Source of the DNA: Ignavibacteria bacterium
GTDB lineage: Bacteria; Bacteroidota; Ignavibacteria; Ignavibacteriales; Ignavibacteriaceae
Length of the DNA stretch: 6,877 bases
Direction of reading: 5' to 3'
Assembly (NCBI GenBank): GCA_030648225.1
Contig: JAUSIA010000230.1
Coordinates: 1-6,877 of the forward strand
Shown here: in pieces, positions 1 to 5,920 of the stretch
How positions within the stretch are numbered: position 1 is the stretch's first letter
Layout: each line of letters begins with the position of its first letter
Position numbers and translations under genes: made by a program
Notes under the pieces: model-generated
Seen by the model: the letters and a program-made list of their open reading frames with translations, nothing else
Told to the model about the DNA's origin: nothing
The model's database searches: none

Positions 1-390
1 CGGATTGATACTTACCGTTCAGGCGGCAAAGGAGGACAGAATGTAAACAAAGTTGAAACTGCTGTCCGCATTACTCACGAACCGACTGGTGTCGTAGCTG
101 CCTGTCAGAGTGAAAGATCTCAGCTTCAGAACAGAACTAATGCAATGAAATTATTAAAATCTAAACTCTACCGGCTTGAACTTGAAAAACAAACTGCACA
201 GCTTGATGAGATCGAAAAAAATAAAATGAAAATTGAATGGGGAAGTCAGATACGCTCTTATGTTTTTCACCCTTACAACATGGTTAAAGATCATCGCACA
301 GATGAAGAAACATCCGATGTGCAGGGAGTGATGGATGGGGATATTAATAGATTTATTAAAGCTTTTTTGTTGAAGTTTAGTAAGAATTAA
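1..390 (+). CDS. prfB: Peptide chain release factor 2, C-terminal part (5' end outside window)
   Basis: RF2 recognises UGA and UAA stop codons in the ribosomal A site and triggers release of the finished protein. The frame is open from base 1 and ends at TAA 388-390, giving 129 codons, roughly the last third of a typical RF of about 360 residues. The peptidyl-transferase GGQ motif is encoded at 31-39, inside the context [20 protein letters not shown]; the Gln is the usual PrmC methylation target (family knowledge). Downstream come [11 protein letters not shown] and an [17 protein letters not shown] segment, which is characteristic of RF2 rather than RF1. The stop-codon-reading SPF loop and any programmed +1 frameshift would lie upstream, outside the window. 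An internal ATG at 145 is not a separate gene, because the frame is continuous and conserved before it. No convincing hairpin terminator follows directly. Confidence 0.96.
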   Translation, partial: RIDTYRSGGKGGQNVNKVETAVRITHEPTGVVAACQSERSQLQNRTNAMKLLKSKLYRLELEKQTAQLDEIEKNKMKIEWGSQIRSYVFHPYNMVKDHRTDEETSDVQGVMDGDINRFIKAFLLKFSKN

Positions 391-422
391 AATTTTCATA
401 ATTGTTATTCTGATCCCAATTT

Positions 423-699
423 ATTGCATAGGTGTCAACTTAATTTTGTTTTTTAATATTTACATCGTAACTATGAAAAGTTTGTTCCTTTTATAAATTC
501 AAATCAATATGCCATCCCTACGGGATTTTAATTCTATAGTGGTACCGCTTGCTATAATTATTTCATCCCTAACGGGATTGCAATCATAATCCCGAAGGGA
601 TGTCATATTTATAGAAAAAATGAACAAAAGAATAAATAAAATCCCTTTAGGGATGACACATAAAATGCTTATTAGAGTTGTAGTTGACCCCTGTGCGAT
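423..699. mobile_element. MITE/BIME-like non-coding element with terminal inverted repeats
   Basis: This occupies most of the 360-bp gap between the convergent prfB and phosphodiesterase genes. The left end ATTGCATAGGTGTCAACT (423-440) matches the reverse complement of 682-699 at 15 of 18 positions, and the inner 11 bases match at 10 of 11. Between these ends lie four palindromic units (513-657), two in each orientation, so the whole segment can fold into nested hairpins. There is no credible ORF inside; the only start-to-stop frame (620-805) runs through a repeat and into the antisense of the neighbouring gene. The size of about 277 bp, the terminal repeats and the absence of coding fit a non-autonomous element or a REP/BIME-type composite mobilised in trans. 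No target-site duplication was identified. The convergent position also suggests it could serve as a bidirectional terminator or mRNA stabiliser (inference). Confidence 0.5.
513..657. repeat. Four-copy palindromic repeat, consensus CATCCCTNNNGGGATT
   Basis: Copies 1 and 2 (513-527 and 564-579) read CATCCCT..CGGGATT. Copies 3 and 4 (588-602 and 640-655) are in the opposite orientation, AATCCC..AGGGATG. Each copy is a small palindrome with an ATCCC/GGGAT stem. At the next level copy 2 can pair with copy 3 across an 8-nt loop (580-587). Copy 1 can pair with copy 4, including GGGATTTTA (522-530) against TAAAATCCC (637-645). Between them TTCTATA (532-538) also has its complement at 610-616. The arrangement resembles BIMEs built from REP sequences. 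Similar CCCT..GGGAT palindromes are, from memory and unchecked, common between genes in Bacteroidota and Ignavibacteria. Confidence 0.75.
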
Positions 700-750
700 T
701 TATCGGAAGAATAATCTTTTTTGTTTTAGCTGCTATATCTTATCCAACAG

Positions 751-1746
751 TTATTTTATCCTCCTTCCCATCTGCTCTGCGACTTGCTTAAGCAATCCGG
801 GATAATCTGTCTGTATTCCACCAATTCCCAATTTAATAAGGCATTCCATTTCTGATGCTTTATTAATTGTGCAGCCAATTAAGTATTCAATTTTCTTATC
901 AGGATGTTTCTTATTGAATCTTGCTCTTCTTCTTACATCATAATTAATTATTCTCCGGTGAGTAATCCAGCTTCCTACAGTTATTTGTCTTGGTTTAATC
1001 GCGACAGCAAAATTATTTCCATTCTTTATTGCAGCTTTAACCGCACTATGAAGCCTGGGTAAAAATATAAATCCTAATGGAGGCGCAATATCAAGACTGA
1101 ATGAATAATCGGGATAATCTTTCCTTAATTTTTTTTGTATCTCTTTATGTTCTGTTTCAATTACAATTTTATAAGGTGGTTTGAATTCATTCAGTAACTC
1201 TTCAAGTTTATTCATAAATATCTCAACAAGATCTGCTTTAACAGCAGGAATTTTTAAATCAAGAAAAACATAAAGAAGGTTGGATTTGTCTTTACTCCAA
1301 ATAAAAAAATCTCTTAAAGTTGGAATTTTACTTTCTGAAGGCTCATCGGAATTTTTATCTGCATAACTAAAATATTTCCTCGATTCTTCCAATGTAAATT
1401 CATCAATAGTTTTTCTGAATTCACTAAACATAGCCGGGAAAAGTGGTTTATATTTAACATCAGGTTCAAATCCATTTGCTCTTAATAAAGCAGATATATC
1501 ATTCGGATTCCAATCGTGCCAGATGATTATTTCTTCATCTTTTGTCAAACATAAATCAAACTCAAGAGCATTAGCTCCATCCTTCATTGCTTCTTCAAAA
1601 GATTCAATTGTATTTTCAGGAGCTTTATGTGGTGAGCCGCGGTGGCCGCAGATTAAAAATGCCTGGTCATCCCAGTATCTCTTTCTTAACCTGCAGGGAA
1701 TAAAGAATTCTTTTGCCCAGCGATAAATCAGTTTTAGTTTGTTCAG
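751..1746 (-). CDS. Glycerophosphodiester phosphodiesterase (GDPD family), start uncertain
   Basis: It hydrolyses glycerophosphodiesters from phospholipid turnover to sn-glycerol 3-phosphate plus an alcohol. No signal peptide or membrane segment is visible, so it is probably cytosolic. Visible motifs in order: HRG (1644-1636) and PENT (1620-1609), the family entry motif; the metal-binding Glu and Asp of ALEFDL (1563-1561 and 1557-1555); the catalytic His of WHD (1518-1516); an IPTLRDF helix; and the C-terminal GIGGIQTDYP strand that closes the TIM barrel. The first ATG (1587) lies after HRG/PENT and would give a 278-residue protein lacking catalytic His and Arg, so it is rejected. The frame is open up to a TAA at 1764-1762. 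The best candidate start is CTG at 1746, preceded by AGGTAG (1757-1752) and followed by MNKLKLIYRWAKEF, giving 331 residues. No ATG, GTG or TTG exists in frame upstream. A lost start or frameshift is the alternative. It is divergent from the alkyltransferase gene, about 83 bp apart. Confidence 0.9.
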   Translation of the reverse strand: MNKLKLIYRWAKEFFIPCRLRKRYWDDQAFLICGHRGSPHKAPENTIESFEEAMKDGANALEFDLCLTKDEEIIIWHDWNPNDISALLRANGFEPDVKYKPLFPAMFSEFRKTIDEFTLEESRKYFSYADKNSDEPSESKIPTLRDFFIWSKDKSNLLYVFLDLKIPAVKADLVEIFMNKLEELLNEFKPPYKIVIETEHKEIQKKLRKDYPDYSFSLDIAPPLGFIFLPRLHSAVKAAIKNGNNFAVAIKPRQITVGSWITHRRIINYDVRRRARFNKKHPDKKIEYLIGCTINKASEMECLIKLGIGGIQTDYPGLLKQVAEQMGRRIK

Positions 1747-1751
1747 TTTGT

Positions 1752-1757
1752 CTACCT
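1752..1757 (-). promoter_or_regulatory. Possible Shine-Dalgarno supporting a CTG start
   Basis: On the minus strand AGGTAG lies 5 nt before the CTG at 1746, the only purine-rich site near any candidate start of the phosphodiesterase gene. It is a weak match to AGGAGG, so this is support by elimination rather than proof. Confidence 0.3.
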
Positions 1758-1829
1758 GATATTAAGTCCTAATAATATATCTTAAATAAATTTATTTTAC
1801 CTGATAATCTTTTTAATTTATTTCACATA

Positions 1830-2279
1830 ATGAAAAAAAGAAAAACCGTTAAGCAGCAAATAAGGGAAAAAGATTTTTTTGATAAAGTCTATAAGATTGT
1901 TGCAAAGATTCCTTACGGCAAAGTTGCATCTTTTGGAGATATAGCAGAAGCCTGCGGTATCCGTTCTTCAGCCAGGTCTGTTGGCTGGGCTTTAAATGGA
2001 GCGAAGGGAAGCGGACTTCCCTGCCATCGCGTTGTTAACAGGTTTGGCGCACTTACAGGAAAAATGCATTTTGGCAGTTATGATTTGATGGAGGAGCTTT
2101 TAAAAGCTGAAGGAGTTGAGTTTGATGAGAATGGCTGTGTGAAATTAGATAAACATCTCTGGAAGCCAAACGTGAAGAAACACATTAGTTCAAGTTCAAG
2201 TTCAAGTTCAAGTTCAAGTATAAGTTCAAGAAAGTATTTACCACTCGCTATTGGCAAATCTTTTAATCTTAACCGATGA
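1830..2279 (+). CDS. Single-domain O6-alkylguanine-DNA alkyltransferase / ATL-family protein (MGMT family)
   Basis: A 149-residue protein consisting only of the MGMT DNA-binding/active-site domain, without the N-terminal domain of Ada or Ogt. It probably repairs or flags O6-alkylguanine in DNA. Visible features are: KIPYGKVASFGDIA (residues 26-39, the winged-helix entry, with Phe35 at the usual Tyr position); SARSVGWAL with the likely arginine finger Arg49; and the active-site PCHR with Cys65. The rest, VVNRFGALTGKMHF to LLKAEGVEF, is family-typical. Because Cys65 is present (true ATL proteins have Trp), alkyl transfer is possible; the fold is closest to the short COG3695-type proteins. Family similarity ends near residue 118. 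The last 31 residues are an 11-Ser tract, Ile, two Ser and a basic/hydrophobic tail, encoded by a hexanucleotide repeat and by antisense of the neighbouring gene. No clear Shine-Dalgarno precedes the ATG. It overlaps the convergent LiaF-like gene by 42 bp. Confidence 0.92.
   Translation: MKKRKTVKQQIREKDFFDKVYKIVAKIPYGKVASFGDIAEACGIRSSARSVGWALNGAKGSGLPCHRVVNRFGALTGKMHFGSYDLMEELLKAEGVEFDENGCVKLDKHLWKPNVKKHISSSSSSSSSSSISSRKYLPLAIGKSFNLNR
2187..2228 (+). repeat. Hexanucleotide microsatellite (AGTTCA)n inside a coding sequence
   Basis: Five perfect AGTTCA units (2187-2216), one variant AGTATA (2217-2222) and a further AGTTCA (2223-2228). In the alkyltransferase frame each perfect unit encodes Ser-Ser. 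Gain or loss of units keeps the frame. The tract ends 9 bp before the stop codon of the convergent minus-strand gene. Confidence 0.95.
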
Positions 2280-3188
2280 AACCCCCGTATCAATATTCAT
2301 ATATATCTTTTTAGCTGATGATTCAAAGTTTTCTGTCCTGTAAAGATCATCTCTTGTTTTATTAAAACCTTCAAATTCTCTTTTCGATAAAACAATATCA
2401 GCATTTACTTCACAGCCAACATTTTCAGGAATAGAAATCTCAATAGATGATGCGCCTGCATTAATCTCCACTTTTGCAGAATCAAGCAAATCACCCAAAA
2501 CTATTTCTAATGATGCAGCTCCAATATCAATATCAAGATCTTCTACTTTAAATTGTCTTAGATCAAATTCAGTTGCTGCCGCTCCAATATCAAATTTCAT
2601 TTTCCAGACAGGATTAGTATTAAGATTAATGTTAACCCTGTTTTTATTTTTTCCCCTGAAAATAAAAAATCCTTCCTTCTTATTTTCGAAATGCAATTTT
2701 ACATTTTCTCCTTCATCAGACCGTGTCAAAGTATAATTATTATCATATCCCTTACTGATTGCATAAAACAGACTGCTGGTTGTATCCGTAATTTTAAATG
2801 AACCTGCACCTGCTTCAAAATGGAGTGAGGCATATTTTATATTTTCTTTATAACTCTCTTCAAAAACTTTGGTTTCAAAATTTTTATCTTCATCTGTAAT
2901 TTCTATTCCATTCCCGCCATCAATAATAACTTCATTTCTAAAATATCCCCATCCTAATTTAAAAGTTGAAAAAATTGCAGCTCCAAGAACAATTGCCGTT
3001 AAGCTAATTAAAATTGCTCTAACGGTTTCCTGTTTTATTAAGAGAGATATTCCTATAAGAATTAAAAACAATGGCCAGAATTGCCAGATACTTAACCAAT
3101 AAAAATCTAATGAGGTAAAATTATTTATTAAAATAAGAGTACCGAGGGTTATAAATAAAAATCCCCAGAACAAGTGTTTAGTTTTCAT
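2238..3188 (-). CDS. LiaF-like membrane protein with extracytoplasmic toastrack (DUF4097-type) domain
   Basis: A 316-residue membrane protein, probably part of an envelope-stress sensing or scaffold system with the PspC protein encoded just upstream. Residues 5-23, 31-52 and 56-78 are hydrophobic and form a LiaI/LiaF-type membrane region containing the motif FWPLFLILIG (37-46). The remainder, from about residue 85, is a soluble, beta-rich domain with recurring short strands of the form GA(A/G)(A/S)xxE(F/I): EAGAGSFKI (125-133), DIGAAATEFDL (200-210), DIGAASLEIVLG (221-232), NAGASSIEISIP (243-254) and DTGVSSVKIKR (300-310). This is the repeating pattern expected of a toastrack/adhesin-like right-handed beta fold. 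No catalytic motif is visible. The start ATG is 18 bp after the stop of the PspC gene, with a weak GGGA as ribosome site. Family assignment is by pattern; whether it binds a LiaR-like regulator is unknown. Confidence 0.75.
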   Translation of the reverse strand: MKTKHLFWGFLFITLGTLILINNFTSLDFYWLSIWQFWPLFLILIGISLLIKQETVRAILISLTAIVLGAAIFSTFKLGWGYFRNEVIIDGGNGIEITDEDKNFETKVFEESYKENIKYASLHFEAGAGSFKITDTTSSLFYAISKGYDNNYTLTRSDEGENVKLHFENKKEGFFIFRGKNKNRVNINLNTNPVWKMKFDIGAAATEFDLRQFKVEDLDIDIGAASLEIVLGDLLDSAKVEINAGASSIEISIPENVGCEVNADIVLSKREFEGFNKTRDDLYRTENFESSAKKIYMNIDTGVSSVKIKRFANSEW

Positions 3189-3206
3189 TTTGAATTCCCG
3201 GATAAA

Positions 3207-3665
3207 TTATTTATTTCGTCTTGCATTAATTAGTATAGCAGCCCCCGCAGCTACTAATATCAAGGGCCAAAATTCTCCTATACTAATTCTTGGAATAAAA
3301 TTATCAGCTAAAAAAATCAAGCCCAGAACAAGAAGAATTAATCCTGCAAATGTTCTTCTTTTTTCTCGCTGCTTATCGAGTGCCGAATAGTAGGCTTTGG
3401 GATCAAATTGACTTTCCTGTTTTGGAGAACCGGTTTCCGTTTCAGTTTTCTCTCCGGTTGTTTCAGTACCAGGAAATTTTATTGGCTCTTCAGGTACAAC
3501 AATCCAGAGGATAATATATGCAAGTATTCCTGTTCCTCCAAGAAAGAGCGTTACTACAAAAAGCACTCTTATAAGAGTAGAGTCAATATTAAAATATTCA
3601 GCGAGCCCTGCAGCAACTCCTCCCAGCATCCTGTCTTTTGAGGAACGATATAATTTCTTATTCAT
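3207..3665 (-). CDS. PspC-domain membrane protein with C-terminal LiaF-type TM hairpin
   Basis: A 152-residue inner-membrane protein, probably involved in the phage-shock/envelope-stress response. Residues 1-61 are a classic PspC domain: LYRSSKDRMLGGVAAGLAEY, then the N(I)DSTLIRVLFV segment, a membrane helix (about 33-57) and the closing WIVVPEEP. Residues 62-101 are a charged, Glu/Thr/Lys-rich linker. Residues about 102-147 form two further helices with FWPLILVAAGAAILI, the same module as at the N-terminus of the downstream protein. An ATG 36 bp upstream (3701) is in frame, but the ATG at 3665 is preferred because it is preceded by GGAGA and begins directly at the conserved KKLYRS sequence. 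It is first in a two-gene operon with the toastrack protein 18 bp downstream. The palindrome CACAAGT-n5-ACTTGTG (3697-3715) lies in the likely promoter region and could be an operator (inference). Confidence 0.92.
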   Translation of the reverse strand: MNKKLYRSSKDRMLGGVAAGLAEYFNIDSTLIRVLFVVTLFLGGTGILAYIILWIVVPEEPIKFPGTETTGEKTETETGSPKQESQFDPKAYYSALDKQREKRRTFAGLILLVLGLIFLADNFIPRISIGEFWPLILVAAGAAILINARRNK

Positions 3666-3669
3666 TTTA

Positions 3670-3674
3670 TCTCC
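3670..3674 (-). promoter_or_regulatory. Shine-Dalgarno of the PspC gene (decides the start)
   Basis: GGAGA on the minus strand, 4 nt before ATG 3665. It favours this ATG over the in-frame ATG at 3701, which has no comparable site and would add 12 non-conserved residues. Confidence 0.7.
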
Positions 3675-3696
3675 ATTTTTAAGTTTAGCTAATATA

Positions 3697-3915
3697 CACA
3701 AGTTGATTACTTGTGCGGGTAAACTGTTAAAACAGTTAATGTATAATTTTTATCCCTTCTCCATTACCTTGATAAATCAAGGTGTTAACCTTTTCACTTT
3801 TATATTGTTACAGGTTAACATCTAACTTCAGTTAGGTGAAAAAAGCCAAGCGACGTTAATCTTGATAACCGTTTTAACGGTTTACATTTTCTAGCGATCA
3901 ACTTAAGTAATGTAA
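3697..3915. repeat. Cluster of short perfect palindromes and inverted repeats
   Basis: This region lies within the 413-bp gap between the divergent PspC and nadE genes. Perfect inverted repeats, in order: CACAAGT/ACTTGTG (3697-3703, 3709-3715); AACTGTT-AA-AACAGTT (3722-3737); CCTTGAT-AA-ATCAAGG (3767-3782); TGTTAACCT/AGGTTAACA (3783-3791, 3812-3820, 20-nt spacer); CTAACT-TC-AGTTAG (3822-3835); AACCGTT-TT-AACGGTT (3867-3882); and TTACATT/AATGTAA (3882-3888, 3909-3915, 20-nt spacer, with the palindrome ACTTAAGT at 3901-3908). Four of them share the design of 6-7 bp arms around a 2-nt centre. Their sequences differ, so this is not a simple tandem array. No ORF is credible here. The rest of the gap (3916-4078) shows only a possible promoter. 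Confidence 0.8.
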
Positions 3916-4018
3916 TGATAAGAAAACTGTTATAAAAAAGTTAAGAAAATGTTACAATCGGTTCACATATTTGAACTGCGGAAAAATCATTGTCCGGAAG
4001 GGAGTCCGTAATTGTTAA

Positions 4019-4056
4019 TTGTAAAATCATGCTTACTTTTCTATTTTTACTATAAT
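4019..4056 (+). promoter_or_regulatory. Possible nadE promoter
   Basis: TATAAT at 4051-4056 lies 22 nt before the nadE ATG but has no good -35 partner. Alternatively, TTG (4019-4021) followed after 20 nt by TATTTTTA (4042-4049) approaches the Bacteroidota-type TTG/TAnnTTTG pattern. The DNA is so AT-rich that chance matches are likely. Confidence 0.25.
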
Positions 4057-4078
4057 TAAGAACATTTAGAAATTTTAT

Positions 4079-5716
4079 ATGAAAATAGCTCTCTGCCAGG
4101 TTAATACTATTATCGGAGATATTGAATATAACAAAACAAAGATACTTAATGGTTACAGAAAAGCTGTTAAAGATGGAGCAGAACTTGTAATATTTCCTGA
4201 GCTATCGCTTATAGGTTATCCGCCTTTAGATCTTGTAGAGAAAAAAGAATTCCGTCTTGCTGCTACAAAAGCATTATTTGAGGTTGCATCCCAAACGGAA
4301 GATGCAGGTTTATTATTCGGAACAATAACAGAAGATGATGATAATATTGGGACAGATATTCATAACTCAGCTATTCTTTGCTACCAAGGAAAGATGCAAT
4401 TCTTTCAGCATAAATCCTTAATCCCTAATTATGATGTTTTTGACGAGATGAGATATTTTGATTCAGCGAAGAATGTTTATATCCACGAATTTAAAGGAGA
4501 GAAACTTGGTATTTCAATATGTGAAGATATCTGGAATGATGCGGATTACTGGTATAAGCAAAGATATAGTCATGATCCTGTTAAAGAATTGATCCAGAAA
4601 GGTGCGTCAGTTATAATTAATATTTCAGCCAGTCCTTACTCATTTAGCAAAAGAGAAAGCAGGAAAAATATGCTTTCAGTTCTTTCCAAAACTGAAAGAG
4701 TGTCTCTTGCTTATGTCTGTACTGTTGGTGCTCAGGCAGAGTTAATATTTGATGGTGCAAGCATGTGTTTTGATGCTGAGGGAAATCTCGTAAAGCTTGG
4801 TAAATCTTATAAGGAAGATTATTTCATCTTTGATACAAAAGAAAAATATAAGCCTGTAGAAAAAACAGAAGGAAGTTTTGAAGAAGAAACTCTTAATGCA
4901 TTGATATATGGTTTAAGAGAATATTGTGAAAAAGAAAAATTTAAAAAAGTATTACTTGGATTAAGCGGCGGAATTGATTCGGCACTTGTTGCATATATTG
5001 CAGTTAAGGCTGTAGGGGCAGAAAACTTACATGTTATTATGATGCCTTCTAAATATTCAAGTGAAGGGAGTGTAACAGACTCTGAGAAACTTATCAAAAA
5101 TTTAGGCATTTCATCATCCAATATTTCTATTCAGCCTGTTGTTAAAGAAACTTTAAAAATGCTATCTGCTGCCGTTACTGAAGAACCAAGAAAAATTGTT
5201 GAAGAAAATATCCAGGCAAGGATTCGCGGTGTTTATTTAATGGCTGTTTCAAACCAGTTTGATTATTTAGTTTTAACAACCGGAAATAAATCTGAAATGG
5301 CAGTGGGTTATGGTACTTTATATGGCGATATGTGTGGTGGATTAGGTGTTATTGCTGATGTTTATAAAACAGAGGTTTACAGGATTGCAAAATATATTAA
5401 TAGGAAAAAGGAAATAATTCCTGAAGAAATTATAAACAAAATACCATCTGCTGAATTAAGTCCCGGACAAAAAGACCAGGATATTTTACCCCCTTATGAT
5501 CTTCTCGATAAAATATTAAAAATGTATCTTGAAGAAAATAAAGAGATTGAAGAGATAACAGGTATTATTGGTAAAAGCGAAGTTGTTAATAAAGTTTTAA
5601 GAATGGTGGATAATAATGAATTTAAAAGAAGACAGGCTGCACCTGCATTAAGAGTATCAACAAAAGCTTTTGGTTATGGAAGAAGATACCCGATTGTACA
5701 AGGATGGAGAAGGTAG
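4079..5716 (+). CDS. nadE: Glutamine-dependent NAD+ synthetase
   Basis: It catalyses the last step of NAD+ synthesis, amidating nicotinic acid adenine dinucleotide with ATP and ammonia taken from glutamine; cytosolic. The 545 residues match the two-domain long form. Residues 1 to about 265 are a nitrilase-type glutaminase with the catalytic triad Glu41 (VIFPELSLIGYPP), Lys112 (HKSLIPNY) and Cys148 (ISICEDIW). From about residue 275 onward is the synthetase domain, with the ATP-pyrophosphatase loop SGGIDS at 296-301, then QARIRG, LTTGNKSEMAVGYGTLYGD, the SAELSPGQKDQD segment and the conserved C-terminal RRQAAPALRVSTKAFG. All key residues are present and the gene looks intact. The start is set by the family N-terminus MKIALCQVN; no Shine-Dalgarno is seen. 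It stands alone: about 400 bp of palindromic DNA upstream and a 204-bp repeat-bearing spacer downstream. Confidence 0.98.
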   Translation: MKIALCQVNTIIGDIEYNKTKILNGYRKAVKDGAELVIFPELSLIGYPPLDLVEKKEFRLAATKALFEVASQTEDAGLLFGTITEDDDNIGTDIHNSAILCYQGKMQFFQHKSLIPNYDVFDEMRYFDSAKNVYIHEFKGEKLGISICEDIWNDADYWYKQRYSHDPVKELIQKGASVIINISASPYSFSKRESRKNMLSVLSKTERVSLAYVCTVGAQAELIFDGASMCFDAEGNLVKLGKSYKEDYFIFDTKEKYKPVEKTEGSFEEETLNALIYGLREYCEKEKFKKVLLGLSGGIDSALVAYIAVKAVGAENLHVIMMPSKYSSEGSVTDSEKLIKNLGISSSNISIQPVVKETLKMLSAAVTEEPRKIVEENIQARIRGVYLMAVSNQFDYLVLTTGNKSEMAVGYGTLYGDMCGGLGVIADVYKTEVYRIAKYINRKKEIIPEEIINKIPSAELSPGQKDQDILPPYDLLDKILKMYLEENKEIEEITGIIGKSEVVNKVLRMVDNNEFKRRQAAPALRVSTKAFGYGRRYPIVQGWRR

Positions 5717-5717
5717 G

Positions 5718-5903
5718 GAAGGATGGAAGATGGAAAATGTCGTAGCACATACTTTAGTCTGTGATTTTTAGTAGGCAGTAAGCAGTAGGCAGTCTTCAGT
5801 TAGCAATTGACAAAAAAGATAAGATTATTTTTAAAAAACAATTTAACAATCGATTAACCACAAGTGACCAATGACTAATGACCTGCATCCAGTATCCAGA
5901 ATC
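5718..5903. repeat. Patches of degenerate heptanucleotide tandem repeats
   Basis: The nadE-dsbD spacer contains three stretches with seven-base periodicity. At 5718-5738 there are three units of the form GRARRAT-like (GAAGGAT, GGAAGAT, GGAAAAT). At 5770-5804 there are five consecutive units of the form AGTnnnC, starting at 5770, 5777, 5784, 5791 and 5798, followed by AATTGAC. At 5862-5903 there are three units ending in TGAC (5862, 5869, 5876), then three units ending in ATC (5883, 5890, 5897) in unbroken phase. No gene or clear terminator lies in this spacer. The pattern recalls the seven-base short tandem repeats described in cyanobacterial intergenic DNA. Confidence 0.7.
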
Positions 5904-5920
5904 TAAGAGGAAAGTTAATA

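Noticed and set aside
391..480. Rho-independent terminator after prfB
   Set aside because: There is a T-rich stretch (444-456) but no stable GC stem directly before it.
513..657. CRISPR array
   Set aside because: The four copies occur in both orientations with unequal intervals, are only about 16 bp, and have no cas gene nearby.
620..805. 61-residue ORF on the + strand
   Set aside because: It crosses palindromic repeat 4 and the antisense end of the phosphodiesterase gene, has no ribosome site and shows no recognisable protein pattern.
2078..2293. Minus-strand ORF with Leu-Glu repeats
   Set aside because: It is the antisense reading of the alkyltransferase gene and its hexamer repeat.
3408..3641. 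77-residue + strand ORF
   Set aside because: It is antisense to the PspC coding sequence, whose domain is unmistakable.
3820..3837. Integron attC-like core sites (ATCTAAC and GTTAGGT)
   Set aside because: They are the two arms of one 14-bp palindrome, with no room for the paired L boxes or a gene cassette, and no integrase is present.
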